Made by a program: the position numbers and the translations under genes
In this document: piece after piece, positions 1 through 9,079 of the stretch
Layout of the letters: the number at the start of each line of letters is the position of its first letter
Numbering within the stretch: position 1 is the first letter of the stretch
The notes under the pieces: model-generated
What the model was told of the DNA's origin: nothing
The model's database searches: none
The model's input: only the letters and a program-made list of their open reading frames with translations
Assembly (NCBI RefSeq): GCF_024449095.1
Contig: NZ_CP024628.1
Coordinates: 1,116,001-1,180,000 of the forward strand
Direction of reading: 5' to 3'
DNA: 64,000 bases
Source: Vibrio coralliilyticus
Lineage (GTDB): Bacteria; Pseudomonadota; Gammaproteobacteria; Enterobacterales; Vibrionaceae

Positions 1-461
1 AGATTGACGGGGCCAGCAATGAAGATTTCTTGAATTTCACGGGCTTTGTTTATTGTCCGCCATTGGCTTGGCACGGTCCGATAATCAAGTCCTAATGCTT
101 TTTCGTTTCCTTCCAACGGGTAAATGTATTTAATAACATCATCTGGTGCTAAACCAATAATCGTGATGTGACTGGCCTTACGCATAATACTGGAAGCGAG
201 TAAATCCCACCCTGAATACTCGAAGCTAGGGTGACCTGCAACCAATGCCGTAAGATCATTCACAGCAAAAATATCGTACACAATAGCTGACTCTAATTCT
301 GAGCGAACAATAGACAGCTCCTCTTTTGCTTTATCGAGCAGGCTACCTCTTAGGAAGTTTTTTTGGCTACGGTCAGCCCACTCTATCAGTCCTGTTGCAA
401 AACAAAGCAGTGTCAGTGCCATCAAAAAAACGAACCCACGACTGCTAAATCGATACTTCAT
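1..461 (-). CDS. CHASE-domain membrane sensor protein (N-terminal part, cut by the window edge)
   Basis: An open frame runs leftward from an ATG at 461 off the window edge, giving the first 153 residues. A purine-rich GGGGGTGG just before the ATG serves as ribosome binding site. Residues about 8-25 form a membrane anchor. The next part is extracytoplasmic and includes PLEGNEKALGLDYR, which resembles the conserved core of CHASE ligand-sensing domains. CHASE domains sit at the N terminus of histidine kinases, diguanylate cyclases and GGDEF-EAL proteins; the output domain lies outside this window, so the enzyme class is unknown. The CHASE call rests on motif resemblance only. Confidence 0.65.
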   Translation of the reverse strand, partial: MKYRFSSRGFVFLMALTLLCFATGLIEWADRSQKNFLRGSLLDKAKEELSIVRSELESAIVYDIFAVNDLTALVAGHPSFEYSGWDLLASSIMRKASHITIIGLAPDDVIKYIYPLEGNEKALGLDYRTVPSQWRTINKAREIQEIFIAGPVN

Positions 462-658
462 TCCACCCCCAGATCAAGCTCTCTAACACATTGTTTGAAC
501 CATATTTCAATACTAATGAAAGTACTGCTTCTAGTCCTAACCTGTTAGAGGTATATAATTATTATTATGGCTATTGTTTTAGCACTTACATAAAAACTAC
601 ATGAACTTGGGTAAGTTTTCATCGATTAAAGATAAAATTATTGATAAGAGAGTAGATT

Positions 659-1258
659 TTGGATTTGTTTAATGCTCTACCTTATGAACAAAGGTGGATA
701 GAACTGCCCAATGGCCGTTTGTTGTGGATTAACGACTTTATGCCACCCAATGAAGCCAATAGTTTGATGTCCTGCCTTAAGCAGGTCACACCTTGGTCAC
801 AAGAAGAAATACAGCTGTTTGGACGTATGGTCAAACAACCCCGTTTGCAAGCTTGGTACGGCGATAAAGCTTACACTTACTCCGGCTTAACCATGCCAGC
901 GATACCCATGACAGAAACACTAGACTCGATCAAATTACGATGTGAAGACGTTGCGAGTCAACCTTTTAACTCGGTATTACTCAATTTATACCGAGACGGC
1001 CAGGACTCGATGGGAGCACACCAGGATAATGAACCAGAGCTTGGAAGCAATCCGACCATCGCATCACTTAGTCTAGGAGCCACGCGTCGCTTCGTACTGA
1101 AACACATTCACACAGGACAAACTTACCGTTTAGAGTTGTCTCACGGCAGCCTATTAATCATGGCAGGTGAAATGCAACACTTCTGGAAACACAGCTTACC
1201 GAAAACCAATCAACAGATTGGAGAAAGAATAAACCTGACTTTCAGGATGATCTACTAG
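659..1258 (+). CDS. AlkB-like 2OG-Fe(II) oxygenase (alkylated nucleic acid repair)
   Basis: Predicted cytoplasmic iron- and 2-oxoglutarate-dependent dioxygenase that removes alkyl lesions from DNA or RNA bases. The metal triad is visible: H121 and D123 in GAHQDNE and distal H178 in FWKHSLPK. R190 and R196 in ERINLTFR would bind 2-oxoglutarate, and NLYRDGQDSMGAHQDNE matches the substrate-side loop of ALKBH2/3-like members. At 199 residues it has the usual length of this short bacterial subfamily. The start is a TTG at 659 preceded by AAGAGAG. It stands alone and converges on the EamA transporter gene with an 8-base gap. No SOS or Ada box was recognised. Family certain, exact substrate not. Confidence 0.88.
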   Translation: MDLFNALPYEQRWIELPNGRLLWINDFMPPNEANSLMSCLKQVTPWSQEEIQLFGRMVKQPRLQAWYGDKAYTYSGLTMPAIPMTETLDSIKLRCEDVASQPFNSVLLNLYRDGQDSMGAHQDNEPELGSNPTIASLSLGATRRFVLKHIHTGQTYRLELSHGSLLIMAGEMQHFWKHSLPKTNQQIGERINLTFRMIY

Positions 1259-1266
1259 TCCTTGCT

Positions 1267-2178
1267 TTATGCGGCTTTTAAACTTTTATTTTTTAACCAC
1301 TTAGGTAACACAACACAGGCAATGTTGGCTGCAATAATCAGAGTTAGCCCCAATACTTGGTACGAGTTATAACGCTCGTTATAAAACAGCACCTGCCAGG
1401 CCGCGGTAAACAACAGATTGGTAAAAATAAGTGGCGCAAGTTGTGAGCCTGACTCAGCCAGTTTGTACGCTTTTGATCGAAACACCTGCGTATTAATGAT
1501 CAGCACTGATAAAGTACCAAGCGCCATCACAATAAGCCAAGGACTTACGTCCGATGCTTGATACATAGCATGATGATTCACTAAGCTGAATGCGACTAAC
1601 GGTGTGATAACAACAGCGGCGAATAGGAAAGTCCACAAATTGATTTCAAATGCATTCAACCGACTTTGACTAATACGATAAAGGCTGAGTTGGGATCCAG
1701 CATTAAACACGCCCGCTGCAAGTCCCACTAAAAGCTCAGCTCTGAAGTTGAACCCGCTGACATCTCCCGCCAGTAGAACCACACCAACAAAGGTAGTCAG
1801 GAGCCCTAACAGGTTCACTGCTCCAATACTGATAGAAAATATAAGCTTTTCTAACAATGGGATAAACAACGGGCCCGTCCCAAATAGAACCACACTTTCC
1901 ACCAAGGTCAGATGCTGGAGTGAGTAAACAAAACAAACTTGGCATGCCCCGATACACAAGGCTCTCAACCAAATTGGTCTCTGTTCATTGCGGTCTGGCC
2001 AACGCACATCTTTGCCACAAAACGCTAGAATTAATACCATTGCAGGCAGGATAAATCTAAGAAAACTGAGTAGATTAGCGTCAAAGTGCTCACTCAAAAA
2101 CTTGGAAAATAATCCGGTTAATGACAAACTGAATGTAGAAGACAACATGAATAAAACTGGGTACAACTGACTAGGCAT
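1267..2178 (-). CDS. EamA/DMT-family transporter
   Basis: A 303-residue inner-membrane protein with about ten hydrophobic segments in two homologous halves of five helices, the layout of EamA drug/metabolite transporters. Members export amino acids, metabolites or drugs; the substrate cannot be read from the sequence. The C terminus is basic (KWLKNKSLKAA), as expected for a cytoplasmic end. It is transcribed divergently from the LysR gene at 2269 with a 90-base shared region, so that regulator is the obvious candidate to control it. Start ATG 2178 is preceded by GGAGG. Confidence 0.85.
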   Translation of the reverse strand: MPSQLYPVLFMLSSTFSLSLTGLFSKFLSEHFDANLLSFLRFILPAMVLILAFCGKDVRWPDRNEQRPIWLRALCIGACQVCFVYSLQHLTLVESVVLFGTGPLFIPLLEKLIFSISIGAVNLLGLLTTFVGVVLLAGDVSGFNFRAELLVGLAAGVFNAGSQLSLYRISQSRLNAFEINLWTFLFAAVVITPLVAFSLVNHHAMYQASDVSPWLIVMALGTLSVLIINTQVFRSKAYKLAESGSQLAPLIFTNLLFTAAWQVLFYNERYNSYQVLGLTLIIAANIACVVLPKWLKNKSLKAA

Positions 2179-2251
2179 AACTCCTCCGTATTTAGCACTT
2201 AGTTTAGAAGCCGTCAGTACAAATTAAAAACGAGTAATATTGACACAATAA

Positions 2252-2266
2252 GTAAGAAAAACTTAC
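2252..2266. promoter_or_regulatory. Short inverted repeat before the LysR start
   Basis: GTAAG-AAAAA-CTTAC lies two bases before the LysR start codon, inside the region shared with the divergent EamA gene. A LysR protein could use it for autorepression. The arms are only five bases, so chance is possible. Confidence 0.3.
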
Positions 2267-2268
2267 AA

Positions 2269-3156
2269 ATGAGAAAACTAGCGCCTCTTAAATCAATTTA
2301 TTCATTTATCGCAATTGCCGAGACTGGCAGCATGACGGAAGCAGCAAAAGCGCTGAATGTGAGCCACTCAGCAGTAAGCCAAGCGATTAAATCTTTAGAG
2401 ACTCAGATTGGACAAGCGCTGTTTATTCGTACTGGACGAACAGTTACACTCAACGCTGCCGGTCGCCGTTACTACAAACAAGTCGCGCCAGCAATAGAGC
2501 AAATTATAACCGCCACTCAACACCTAATTGATGAGCAGCAAAGTCAGCGGATAACACTTAACATGGTCAATTCATTAGCAATGCATTGGTGGATTCCGCG
2601 AGTGAACCGTTTTAATCAATACGCGCCTCAACTGGATATTCGTATCTCTAACTTAATTGGCCACTTTGTAATGGAAAATGAAGGTGTTGACGTTGCAATT
2701 ATTCACGGCAAAACGGATGACTGGCAAGATTACTATTGCGAGTTACTGGCTCATGATGAGTTAGTGATGGTCGCCAGCCCTGAACTGGTCCGTACGGGCA
2801 CAACGCCAGAGTCACTTCTCGCACACTACCCCGCAATTATCGCCGCAAATGATAGAAGAAAGTATGACTGGCAAGTATGGTGTGAGAGCCACCAACTACC
2901 AATACCAAGCTCCGTCAATAACTTAAGCTTTTCGGCTTCCATTCAGGCGGTTCAGGCAACAATCCGTCAGTTAGGGGTATTTGTGACCCACCGACAATTC
3001 ATTCGTGACGATGTTCATCATGGTTCTCTAGTCGAAGTCGGAAACCCCGTACTCAACCCTCATCAAGACTTTTACTTCGCTTGTCAGCGAGAAAAGCTTA
3101 AAAATGAACACGTCCTTACATTGCGTAACTGGCTGAGAAATGAATTCAGTGCTTAG
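2269..3156 (+). CDS. LysR-family transcriptional regulator (GcvA-like)
   Basis: A 295-residue DNA-binding regulator. Residues about 8-65 carry the winged helix-turn-helix (SMTEAAKALNVSHSAVSQAI), followed by a linker helix and a periplasmic-binding-like effector domain. MVNSLAMHWWIPRVNRF resembles the start of the effector domain in GcvA-type members. It is divergent from the EamA transporter and probably controls it, with an unknown co-inducer. Length and domain order are normal for the family. Confidence 0.88.
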   Translation: MRKLAPLKSIYSFIAIAETGSMTEAAKALNVSHSAVSQAIKSLETQIGQALFIRTGRTVTLNAAGRRYYKQVAPAIEQIITATQHLIDEQQSQRITLNMVNSLAMHWWIPRVNRFNQYAPQLDIRISNLIGHFVMENEGVDVAIIHGKTDDWQDYYCELLAHDELVMVASPELVRTGTTPESLLAHYPAIIAANDRRKYDWQVWCESHQLPIPSSVNNLSFSASIQAVQATIRQLGVFVTHRQFIRDDVHHGSLVEVGNPVLNPHQDFYFACQREKLKNEHVLTLRNWLRNEFSA

Positions 3157-3451
3157 TATTTTCTATAGACTATTTTATTATAAGGAACAGACCTAGCATT
3201 TTATTTTTTCAATTTAATCATAGATTTAAAAACGACAAAATATTAACGCCTTGTGTATTTAAGCATCAAATACAATTAGTTACATAAGCGCCAAAATTTA
3301 GTGATTAATACTAGCCAGTCATATAATAAGAAATAGTATTCATATGATTATTTCTTCTCACTAAACTGCCTTGAATAATACCTTCATTCAAACTTCATTT
3401 TTTCTTCTAGACTTTAATTGCCGGATTGTGAATTTACAGGCAGGGAATTAA

Positions 3452-4618
3452 ATGGCAGGATTTGTAGGACAACATTTAGAAGAAATGGCCGATATGCACT
3501 CAGCTCGTAAGTGTAAAGTCGTTCTTCTTTGTTCGATCGTCACTCTGGCTATTCTTGCCTATTATGGTTTCATGCACATCACGAATCAGAATTACCTGTT
3601 TGGTACACTCAATATTTTGTGTGTGGGTATCTTAATTGCCAATCTTTGGTATTTGAATTTCAACCAATCAGACAACCTTTCAGACTTAATACTCTCAGGT
3701 GTTTTACTCTTTCAGGCAACCCTATTATTGGTATATGGTGACAACGCATCTGATCGGCTGTTTTGGTTATATCCAATACTTGCTGCCGTGATTTTTGTAT
3801 GTGACTTTCGTACTGGTCTAATACTAAGCTCTGCTTTTTATTTACTTACCTTTTCGACTTGCTTGTTTACCAATATCATTACGATTCCCCTACCGATTTC
3901 CATCGACCGCTTTCTCATCAGCCTATTTGCTCTCTATCTATTATGTAATACATCATCATACTTTTACGCAAAAGTCGTTAACTATATTCAGTCTCTCTAT
4001 AAGGAAGGTATAGAGGATCTCGCTTATCGTGATCAGTTAACTGGCCTTGCTAACCGTTGGAGTTTTGAAAGTTGGGCGCTGGAGAAACTAGAAGAAGTGC
4101 GAGATAGTAACACTATTACTGCAATGGTCTTTCTCGACATAGACAATTTCAAAGCTATTAATGATACATACGGGCATGAAGTTGGTGACCGTGTTTTACA
4201 ACACTTTTCCAAAAGGTTAAGAAATAATATTCGCTCCAAAGATAGGAAAACAAAGAAGCACGATTATTCAATCGCACGTTACGCTGGAGACGAGTTTGTT
4301 TTGCTCCTTTATGACGTACGCAGCATCAAAGATCTTAATGGTATTTTGAATCGTATTTGTCATCTATTTGAAGACAGTTACCAAAGCACGGAAAGAATCA
4401 ACAAGCTCACTGTCAGCGCTGGGGTCGCTATTTTTCCTGAAGATGGGGATTCGTTACCCGAACTAACTCGCTGTGCAGACAAGGCGATGTACGCGGCAAA
4501 ACACGGGGGCAAGAATCAGTATCGCTACTATCAACTTGACCATGCGGACATGGTTAAAAGCGTGGAAAACCCTGACCCAAATAAAGTAACGCCAATAAAA
4601 AAGTTTAACGGCTCATAA
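3452..4618 (+). CDS. Membrane-anchored diguanylate cyclase (GGDEF domain, AGDEF variant)
   Basis: A 388-residue inner-membrane protein predicted to make c-di-GMP from two GTP. Residues about 20-185 contain five or six hydrophobic helices (MASE-like, not assigned to a named class), followed by a C-terminal GGDEF domain. The active-site loop is RYAGDEF (A278-F282); AGDEF is known in active cyclases. An RxxD (RSKD) resembling the inhibitory site precedes it but is displaced by an insertion of about eight basic residues, so product inhibition may be altered. The start has CAGGGAATTAAATG. Its last 14 bases overlap the convergent gene at 4605. Confidence 0.87.
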   Translation: MAGFVGQHLEEMADMHSARKCKVVLLCSIVTLAILAYYGFMHITNQNYLFGTLNILCVGILIANLWYLNFNQSDNLSDLILSGVLLFQATLLLVYGDNASDRLFWLYPILAAVIFVCDFRTGLILSSAFYLLTFSTCLFTNIITIPLPISIDRFLISLFALYLLCNTSSYFYAKVVNYIQSLYKEGIEDLAYRDQLTGLANRWSFESWALEKLEEVRDSNTITAMVFLDIDNFKAINDTYGHEVGDRVLQHFSKRLRNNIRSKDRKTKKHDYSIARYAGDEFVLLLYDVRSIKDLNGILNRICHLFEDSYQSTERINKLTVSAGVAIFPEDGDSLPELTRCADKAMYAAKHGGKNQYRYYQLDHADMVKSVENPDPNKVTPIKKFNGS

Positions 4619-4892
4619 ACATGAGCCACAGGCAGAACGCCATTACAACGAGCATCCACGCTGCATAACGGGTAGAGTTAGGTTTGTCTTTCCTGGGTAC
4701 CACAACAGGTTTCATTGCCGTTTCTTTAGCCGCTCTCGCTGCGGTTCTAAGTGAACTGCGCTGAGAAACTTCATCTCGACGTTGCTGTGCTTTATTCGCT
4801 ACTTTACCAAATCGGTGCAACTGATCTGCAGTAAGCTCCTGACTGGGATCGTAACGAGCATGTGGGTCTTTGTGTTTAGGTACTACAGCCAT
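4605..4892 (-). CDS. Small tail-anchored membrane protein, unknown function
   Basis: A protein of about 95 residues, basic and helical, with one C-terminal hydrophobic segment (AAWMLVVMAFCLWLMFM) and almost nothing after it, so it is probably tail-anchored with its bulk in the cytoplasm. Two adjacent ATGs (4895, 4892) follow a strong AGGAGGT at 4898-4904. Spacing is 2 bases to the first and 5 to the second, so the second was chosen. The 3' end overlaps the convergent GGDEF gene by 14 bases. I do not recognise the family. Confidence 0.7.
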   Translation of the reverse strand: MAVVPKHKDPHARYDPSQELTADQLHRFGKVANKAQQRRDEVSQRSSLRTAARAAKETAMKPVVVPRKDKPNSTRYAAWMLVVMAFCLWLMFMSR

Positions 4893-5104
4893 CATCGACC
4901 TCCTCTCGAACCGGTTCCGTCAGATTAAGTATAGCCAATGTCCTAAATGATAAATTTGTTTATTACTACGGGACATTTCGGGATTCCCGAACAATAGACC
5001 GACAAAAACCTCACGTTCCCTTGTATTCATGCCTAAATTAAAAATAATTTAAGCAAACTCTTTGCCAATTTATTACCTATCGAAGCAAGATCAAAAGAAA
5101 ATCA

Positions 5105-5126
5105 CCACGTGTATTATCACACGTGG
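5105..5126 (-). terminator. Stem-loop after ppnP
   Basis: CCACGTGT and ACACGTGG form a perfect 8-bp stem with a 6-base loop, ten bases beyond the ppnP stop. On the minus strand it is followed by TGATTTTCTTTTG, a moderate U-rich tail. Confidence 0.6.
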
Positions 5127-5135
5127 AGTTGGGAT

Positions 5136-5417
5136 TTATAGATACTCACATAAATAAGCCGTCGTTAGAGACACTCTTAAATCAAAAGAAGAACCTCCGC
5201 TAACATCAAATGATTCCCCACTAGAATAAGTCGTCCAAGCATCTTCTCCTACACGCTTAATCGTCAGGCTACCTTTCACCACTGTCATACGCTCTGGAGC
5301 TGCAGTGCCAAACGTATACTCACCAGGAGCCATAACACCGACACTCGATTGCTTACCTTCTTGCTCAAATCCTAGCGACTGAACATTGCCTTCAAAATAC
5401 TTATTTATTTTGATCAT
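5136..5417 (-). CDS. ppnP: Pyrimidine/purine nucleoside phosphorylase PpnP
   Basis: A 93-residue single-domain cupin-like protein of the YaiE/DUF1255 family, which splits purine and pyrimidine nucleosides with phosphate into base and ribose-1-phosphate in nucleotide salvage. Conserved stretches are GVMAPGEYTFGTAAPERM, VVKGSLTIKR, and the ending FDLRVSLTTAYLCEYL. Length matches the E. coli protein. Start ATG 5417 is preceded by GGAGG. It is a single-gene unit with a terminator behind it. Confidence 0.93.
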   Translation of the reverse strand: MIKINKYFEGNVQSLGFEQEGKQSSVGVMAPGEYTFGTAAPERMTVVKGSLTIKRVGEDAWTTYSSGESFDVSGGSSFDLRVSLTTAYLCEYL

Positions 5418-5932
5418 GTATCCTCCATGAAAATTGCTTTATGTTTCTGTAACCTAGGGCTTGTTGTAACGGAATCATTCTCCCCAATCAAGCTCGAAAT
5501 AGCTTCCCGTATTAGACGGCAAGTTTATAAAGTAATACAAAAGCCATAAGTCACCGTATAAACGTCCATGGGCAAGAAGGAACTTGATATCTAAAGATGA
5601 AGCTTAGATTCCAACCAAGAGATTATCTCGTATAGATGGCTAATCGAGCGCTGCACAAACAGGAAGGTAGAACTCTTATCAGTGTCTTAAGCACCTTGTA
5701 GATCTTATCATTCATTGTATTTTGCAGCATCACAAGACTGACAGGCTATACTTACTGGCAGTAAAATAGAATATAAGGCATTGGTAAAACCTTATATTAA
5801 CGTAAATAAACCGTGTATTTTTTGGGCTTAAGATCAAACTTATCATTGATAGTAAACATCAATGTTTAAACTCTTACACCAGACTCAGCGAAATACAGGT
5901 AAACTTCTCAACCAGTTTACTGATCAGAGCAG
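5418..5932. other. Intergenic region without a recognisable gene
   Basis: About 515 AT-rich bases between ppnP and the DUF2850 gene. No open frame with a plausible start and ribosome site was found. The only clear structure is the inverted repeat at 5770-5798. The region probably holds the ppnP promoter and the DUF2850 gene promoter. Confidence 0.6.
5770..5798. repeat. Perfect 9-bp inverted repeat
   Basis: AATATAAGG (5770-5778) and CCTTATATT (5790-5798) are exact reverse complements separated by 11 bases, about 135 bases upstream of the DUF2850 gene. The symmetry suits a dimeric regulator, or a weak RNA hairpin. There is no U-tract. Confidence 0.4.
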
Positions 5933-6439
5933 TTGAATGTGGCGTTAAACAGAGCAGCAACCAATGCACCAAGATGGAAAAAGCGCTCTTATATGGAAAA
6001 AGAAGCTTTTCTAAAATTGTCTTTTGTTACGCTACTAGTCACTTTGGCGGTAGCTTTCTCGTCTCTTCTTTTCTTCAGCTATCAAGATTACGTCCACCCA
6101 AAACACGTTTATGGGCGATGGATAGAAATTGGTACACCTGAATATAATACCGAGGTTCTAACCTTTAATGAGAGAGGAGTTTATCGTAACGATCGATTGG
6201 TCACGACCAACTTTGATTTTGACGGTAAAGTTATCACAGTGACTACGGGGGGAGGCATTTCTATTTATCAGGTTGCTGGCACATTCAAGTCTCCACAACT
6301 TCGTCGTTTAGAACCCAACAGCCCAACTCAACGTTTCATCAAAGCGGGTTACGAAAATACTGTCGATATGAGTGGTAGTAGTGGTTCAGCGAAAAACCGT
6401 CGAGCAGCCCTATCAGAGCACTTCAGCAGTAAAAAATAA
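5933..6439 (+). CDS. DUF2850 family membrane-anchored protein
   Basis: Up to 168 residues with one N-terminal transmembrane helix (FVTLLVTLAVAFSSLLFFSY) after a basic segment, then a small beta-rich periplasmic domain with the hallmark YGRWIEIGTPEYNTEVL and a second conserved patch GVYRNDRLVTTNFDFDGK. This matches DUF2850, known to me only from Vibrio relatives; function unknown. The start is uncertain: TTG 5933 is outermost, GTG 5939 and ATG 5993 are in frame, and none has a strong ribosome site. Confidence 0.72.
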   Translation: MNVALNRAATNAPRWKKRSYMEKEAFLKLSFVTLLVTLAVAFSSLLFFSYQDYVHPKHVYGRWIEIGTPEYNTEVLTFNERGVYRNDRLVTTNFDFDGKVITVTTGGGISIYQVAGTFKSPQLRRLEPNSPTQRFIKAGYENTVDMSGSSGSAKNRRAALSEHFSSKK

Positions 6440-6562
6440 CAATGCCAGTTCAATAACAAACCACATACACTCTTACAGTTGCCATCTCATAAATTGACGG
6501 TAGTTTCCCTACCTTCAAGCCTTTATACTGGACTCAGTAAAATTAACAATAAGAACTGTGTA

Positions 6563-7657
6563 ATGAATGAGTTAGTTGCATATTTGCCTAAGAATCTTGT
6601 CGCCTTACTGCAAAGCTGGGATACCAATGTTTTATTTATTACCGCTGCCAGTTTTTTTGCTTGGGTAGCTTGGCGCATTATCTATAGCCGATTAGATATT
6701 CTTGTTGAGAAAACTCACTTCCATTGGGATGACTTAACTCTCCACGCTCTAAAAACCCCTATCAGTACTCTTATCTGGTGCTGGCCTGCGACCGTTTCAC
6801 TCGGTTTCATTCTCGAAGACTACTTGGATTCCAAATTAAATTGGCTTAGCACGCTTAAGCTTCTTCTTGTGATTGCCATTTTCATCTGGATTATCATGCG
6901 GTTGATCAACAATGTTGAAGAATACGTACTAAAGCAGCATTCTCGTGATGAAACAACGGTTCAAGCGATCGCTAAAGTATCAAGGCTGTTCTTCATCATT
7001 ATAGGTATGCTAACCATCATGCAAGCCTTTGGCCTGAGTCTATCTGGCTTGTTGACCTTTGGTGGTGTCGGTGGCCTGATTGTGGGTTTAGCCGCGAAAG
7101 ATCTGCTCTCGAATTTCTTTGGTGGAATGATGATTTACTTCGATCGCCCATTCAAAGTCGGGGATTGGATTCGCTCTCCGGACCGTCAAATCGAAGGTAC
7201 CGTAGAGCGTATTGGATGGCGAATGACCATCATTCGTACTTTCGATAAACGCCCTCTATACGTCCCAAACTCAGTGTTTAGTCATATCGTGGTAGAGAAC
7301 CCATCGCGTATGCTCAACCGACGAATCAAAGAAACAATCGGTGTCCGCTACGACGATGGCGAGAAGGTTGCTCAAATCGTAAAAGACATCAAAACAATGC
7401 TCAAAAATCATCCTGACATTGATACCAAACAAACCTTAATCGTGAATTTCAACGCTTTTGGCCCCTCTTCATTACAAATGATGGTGTATACCTTTACTAA
7501 AACCGTAAACTGGATTCGCTATCATGAAGTTAAAGAAGATGTGTTACTTAAAATCATGTCTATTATTCACCGACATGACGCTGATATCGCCTACCCAACT
7601 CAAACACTGAAGTTTGATCCACCTATTTCAGGCGAAGATCTACAAGACAAAGCCTAA
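6563..7657 (+). CDS. ynaI: MscS-family mechanosensitive channel, YnaI-like
   Basis: A 364-residue inner-membrane channel that opens on membrane tension and releases solutes in hypo-osmotic shock. It has four to five transmembrane helices. The pore helix reads LTFGGVGGLIVGLAAKDLLS and is followed by the beta domain FDRPFKVGDWIRSPDRQIEG and RPLYVPNSVFS. These segments match E. coli YnaI closely. The frame extends upstream to a TTG at 6479, but ATG 6563 (MNELVAYLPKN) fits the family N terminus better. A bidirectional terminator follows at once. Confidence 0.87.
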   Translation: MNELVAYLPKNLVALLQSWDTNVLFITAASFFAWVAWRIIYSRLDILVEKTHFHWDDLTLHALKTPISTLIWCWPATVSLGFILEDYLDSKLNWLSTLKLLLVIAIFIWIIMRLINNVEEYVLKQHSRDETTVQAIAKVSRLFFIIIGMLTIMQAFGLSLSGLLTFGGVGGLIVGLAAKDLLSNFFGGMMIYFDRPFKVGDWIRSPDRQIEGTVERIGWRMTIIRTFDKRPLYVPNSVFSHIVVENPSRMLNRRIKETIGVRYDDGEKVAQIVKDIKTMLKNHPDIDTKQTLIVNFNAFGPSSLQMMVYTFTKTVNWIRYHEVKEDVLLKIMSIIHRHDADIAYPTQTLKFDPPISGEDLQDKA

Positions 7658-7660
7658 TAA

Positions 7661-7683
7661 GAAGCCCACAATCTGTGGGCTTC
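7661..7683. terminator. Bidirectional terminator between ynaI and the MFS gene
   Basis: GAAGCCCACA and TGTGGGCTTC form a perfect 10-bp stem with an ATC loop, between two convergent stop codons. The same stem-loop core recurs at 9030-9050. Confidence 0.8.
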
Positions 7684-7686
7684 TAT

Positions 7687-8931
7687 TCATGTTTGCGTTG
7701 CAGGCTCCCTTTCCATAGGATCGTCAACGTGTTCCGCATACCAATAGAGCCAAATCATTAACATACATACGACAAAGCAGAAACCGAATAGCCAATTAGA
7801 CCCTAGCCATTCGATCATGACTCCACCTAGCAGCGGCCCAATAGCGAAACCTAGTGTATACAAGGCAGTTGCTCCAAAGTAGGAACCACGCAAATGTGCT
7901 GGCGCCAGACGATCAATTTGAACGTTAATCGTTGGAAAAGTGATGACCTCTCCAAGACTAATAATAAAACTGGCGATAGCCCAACCTATAACTGCATCTT
8001 TTGGTGACAAAATGACAGCCAATTGTCCCATTGCGATCAGAATCATCCCGATACGAGTGCGAGTAAAAAGCGGAAACTTCTCCATAAGCTTGAGCAAAGG
8101 AAATTGAAATAGAACAATCGTTGCTGTATTGATAAATAACAGCATGGCGATCAAGGTTGCGGAATCCTCAATGCCACTTCTGACTATAACCTGAGGTACC
8201 GAAGACTCTAGCTGGGCGTACACAAACATTAGCATCAGGTTAGCTAACATCAATAGAACAAAAATTCTATCCTGACTGATCACTTTGAGCGTTTGACGAA
8301 AATGGGGTAACTGTGAACGATCGGGTTGTTGATATTTCCCTTTTCTCTCGATACCGAAGAGAATCCAGAAACTGTATGCTAGGTGAGTAAATCCTGTGAT
8401 CATAAATAGGTTCTGTGGATTGGATAACGCCAGAGTAACACCAACAAGAGGGCCAATCGCGCCACCGATGTTAAGTAAGAAGTAACGAGTATTGAGCGCT
8501 AGCTCTCTGTCTTTTATATCATCCAGACAATCGCCTAACACTGCTTTGGCAGGTCCATCGATAAGAGGATGCATTAAACCAGTAAACAAAATCAGAACGT
8601 AGAAATGCCAAACTTCGCTCGCCAAAGCAATGCCGTTATAAGCAAAAAAGGCAACAATACATCCGGCTGACATTAACCATTTTCGACCAAACTTATCTGA
8701 AAGATAACCTGAATAAAGACCAGTAACTGAACCGATAAGAGCTGAAGCGGCAAGCATTGAACCGACTTCAATCGCAGATGTATCATAATCTTGATAGAGG
8801 AAAACAATCAAAAAAGGCCAAGCCATGAAATAGCTGGTTCTTGCAATGAGTACTCCAATCAAAACCGTCCAGACAGAAAAGTTGAAACGCTTCACTCTTT
8901 CCCATTGAAAAAGACTCTGTTCTACATCCAT
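7687..8931 (-). CDS. MFS transporter
   Basis: A 414-residue inner-membrane protein with about twelve transmembrane helices. The major facilitator motif A is present between helices 2 and 3 as GYLSDKFGRKWLM. The overall pattern resembles small-molecule or drug efflux MFS proteins (MdtH/YceL-like), but the substrate is not predictable. It is a single gene flanked on both sides by terminators that share one stem-loop sequence, so it is transcriptionally isolated. Confidence 0.85.
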   Translation of the reverse strand: MDVEQSLFQWERVKRFNFSVWTVLIGVLIARTSYFMAWPFLIVFLYQDYDTSAIEVGSMLAASALIGSVTGLYSGYLSDKFGRKWLMSAGCIVAFFAYNGIALASEVWHFYVLILFTGLMHPLIDGPAKAVLGDCLDDIKDRELALNTRYFLLNIGGAIGPLVGVTLALSNPQNLFMITGFTHLAYSFWILFGIERKGKYQQPDRSQLPHFRQTLKVISQDRIFVLLMLANLMLMFVYAQLESSVPQVIVRSGIEDSATLIAMLLFINTATIVLFQFPLLKLMEKFPLFTRTRIGMILIAMGQLAVILSPKDAVIGWAIASFIISLGEVITFPTINVQIDRLAPAHLRGSYFGATALYTLGFAIGPLLGGVMIEWLGSNWLFGFCFVVCMLMIWLYWYAEHVDDPMEREPATQT

Positions 8932-9029
8932 TGACTCACTCCCTTATTAACCAATCTATTGCATAGCCATCAAATTGAGTATATAAGTTTCCAACCAAAA
9001 ATACAGAGTTATTTGTACATCTAGCAAAA

Positions 9030-9050
9030 AAGCCCACAATCTGTGGGCTT
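9030..9050 (-). terminator. Terminator after the metallo-hydrolase gene
   Basis: AAGCCCACA and TGTGGGCTT form a 9-bp stem with an ATC loop, followed on the minus strand by TTTTTT. It lies about 30 bases beyond the stop of the hydrolase gene at 9080. Confidence 0.8.
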
Positions 9051-9079
9051 CTTATTAAATATCATTATTTTTTAGAAAG

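Noticed and set aside
7661..9050. Same GCCCACA-ATC-TGTGGGC stem-loop on both sides of the MFS gene, as for a mobile cassette
   Set aside because: Each copy sits at the end of a convergent or adjacent gene, with T-runs, and a similar hairpin recurs at 38039. They are ordinary terminators; no transposase or target duplication is present.
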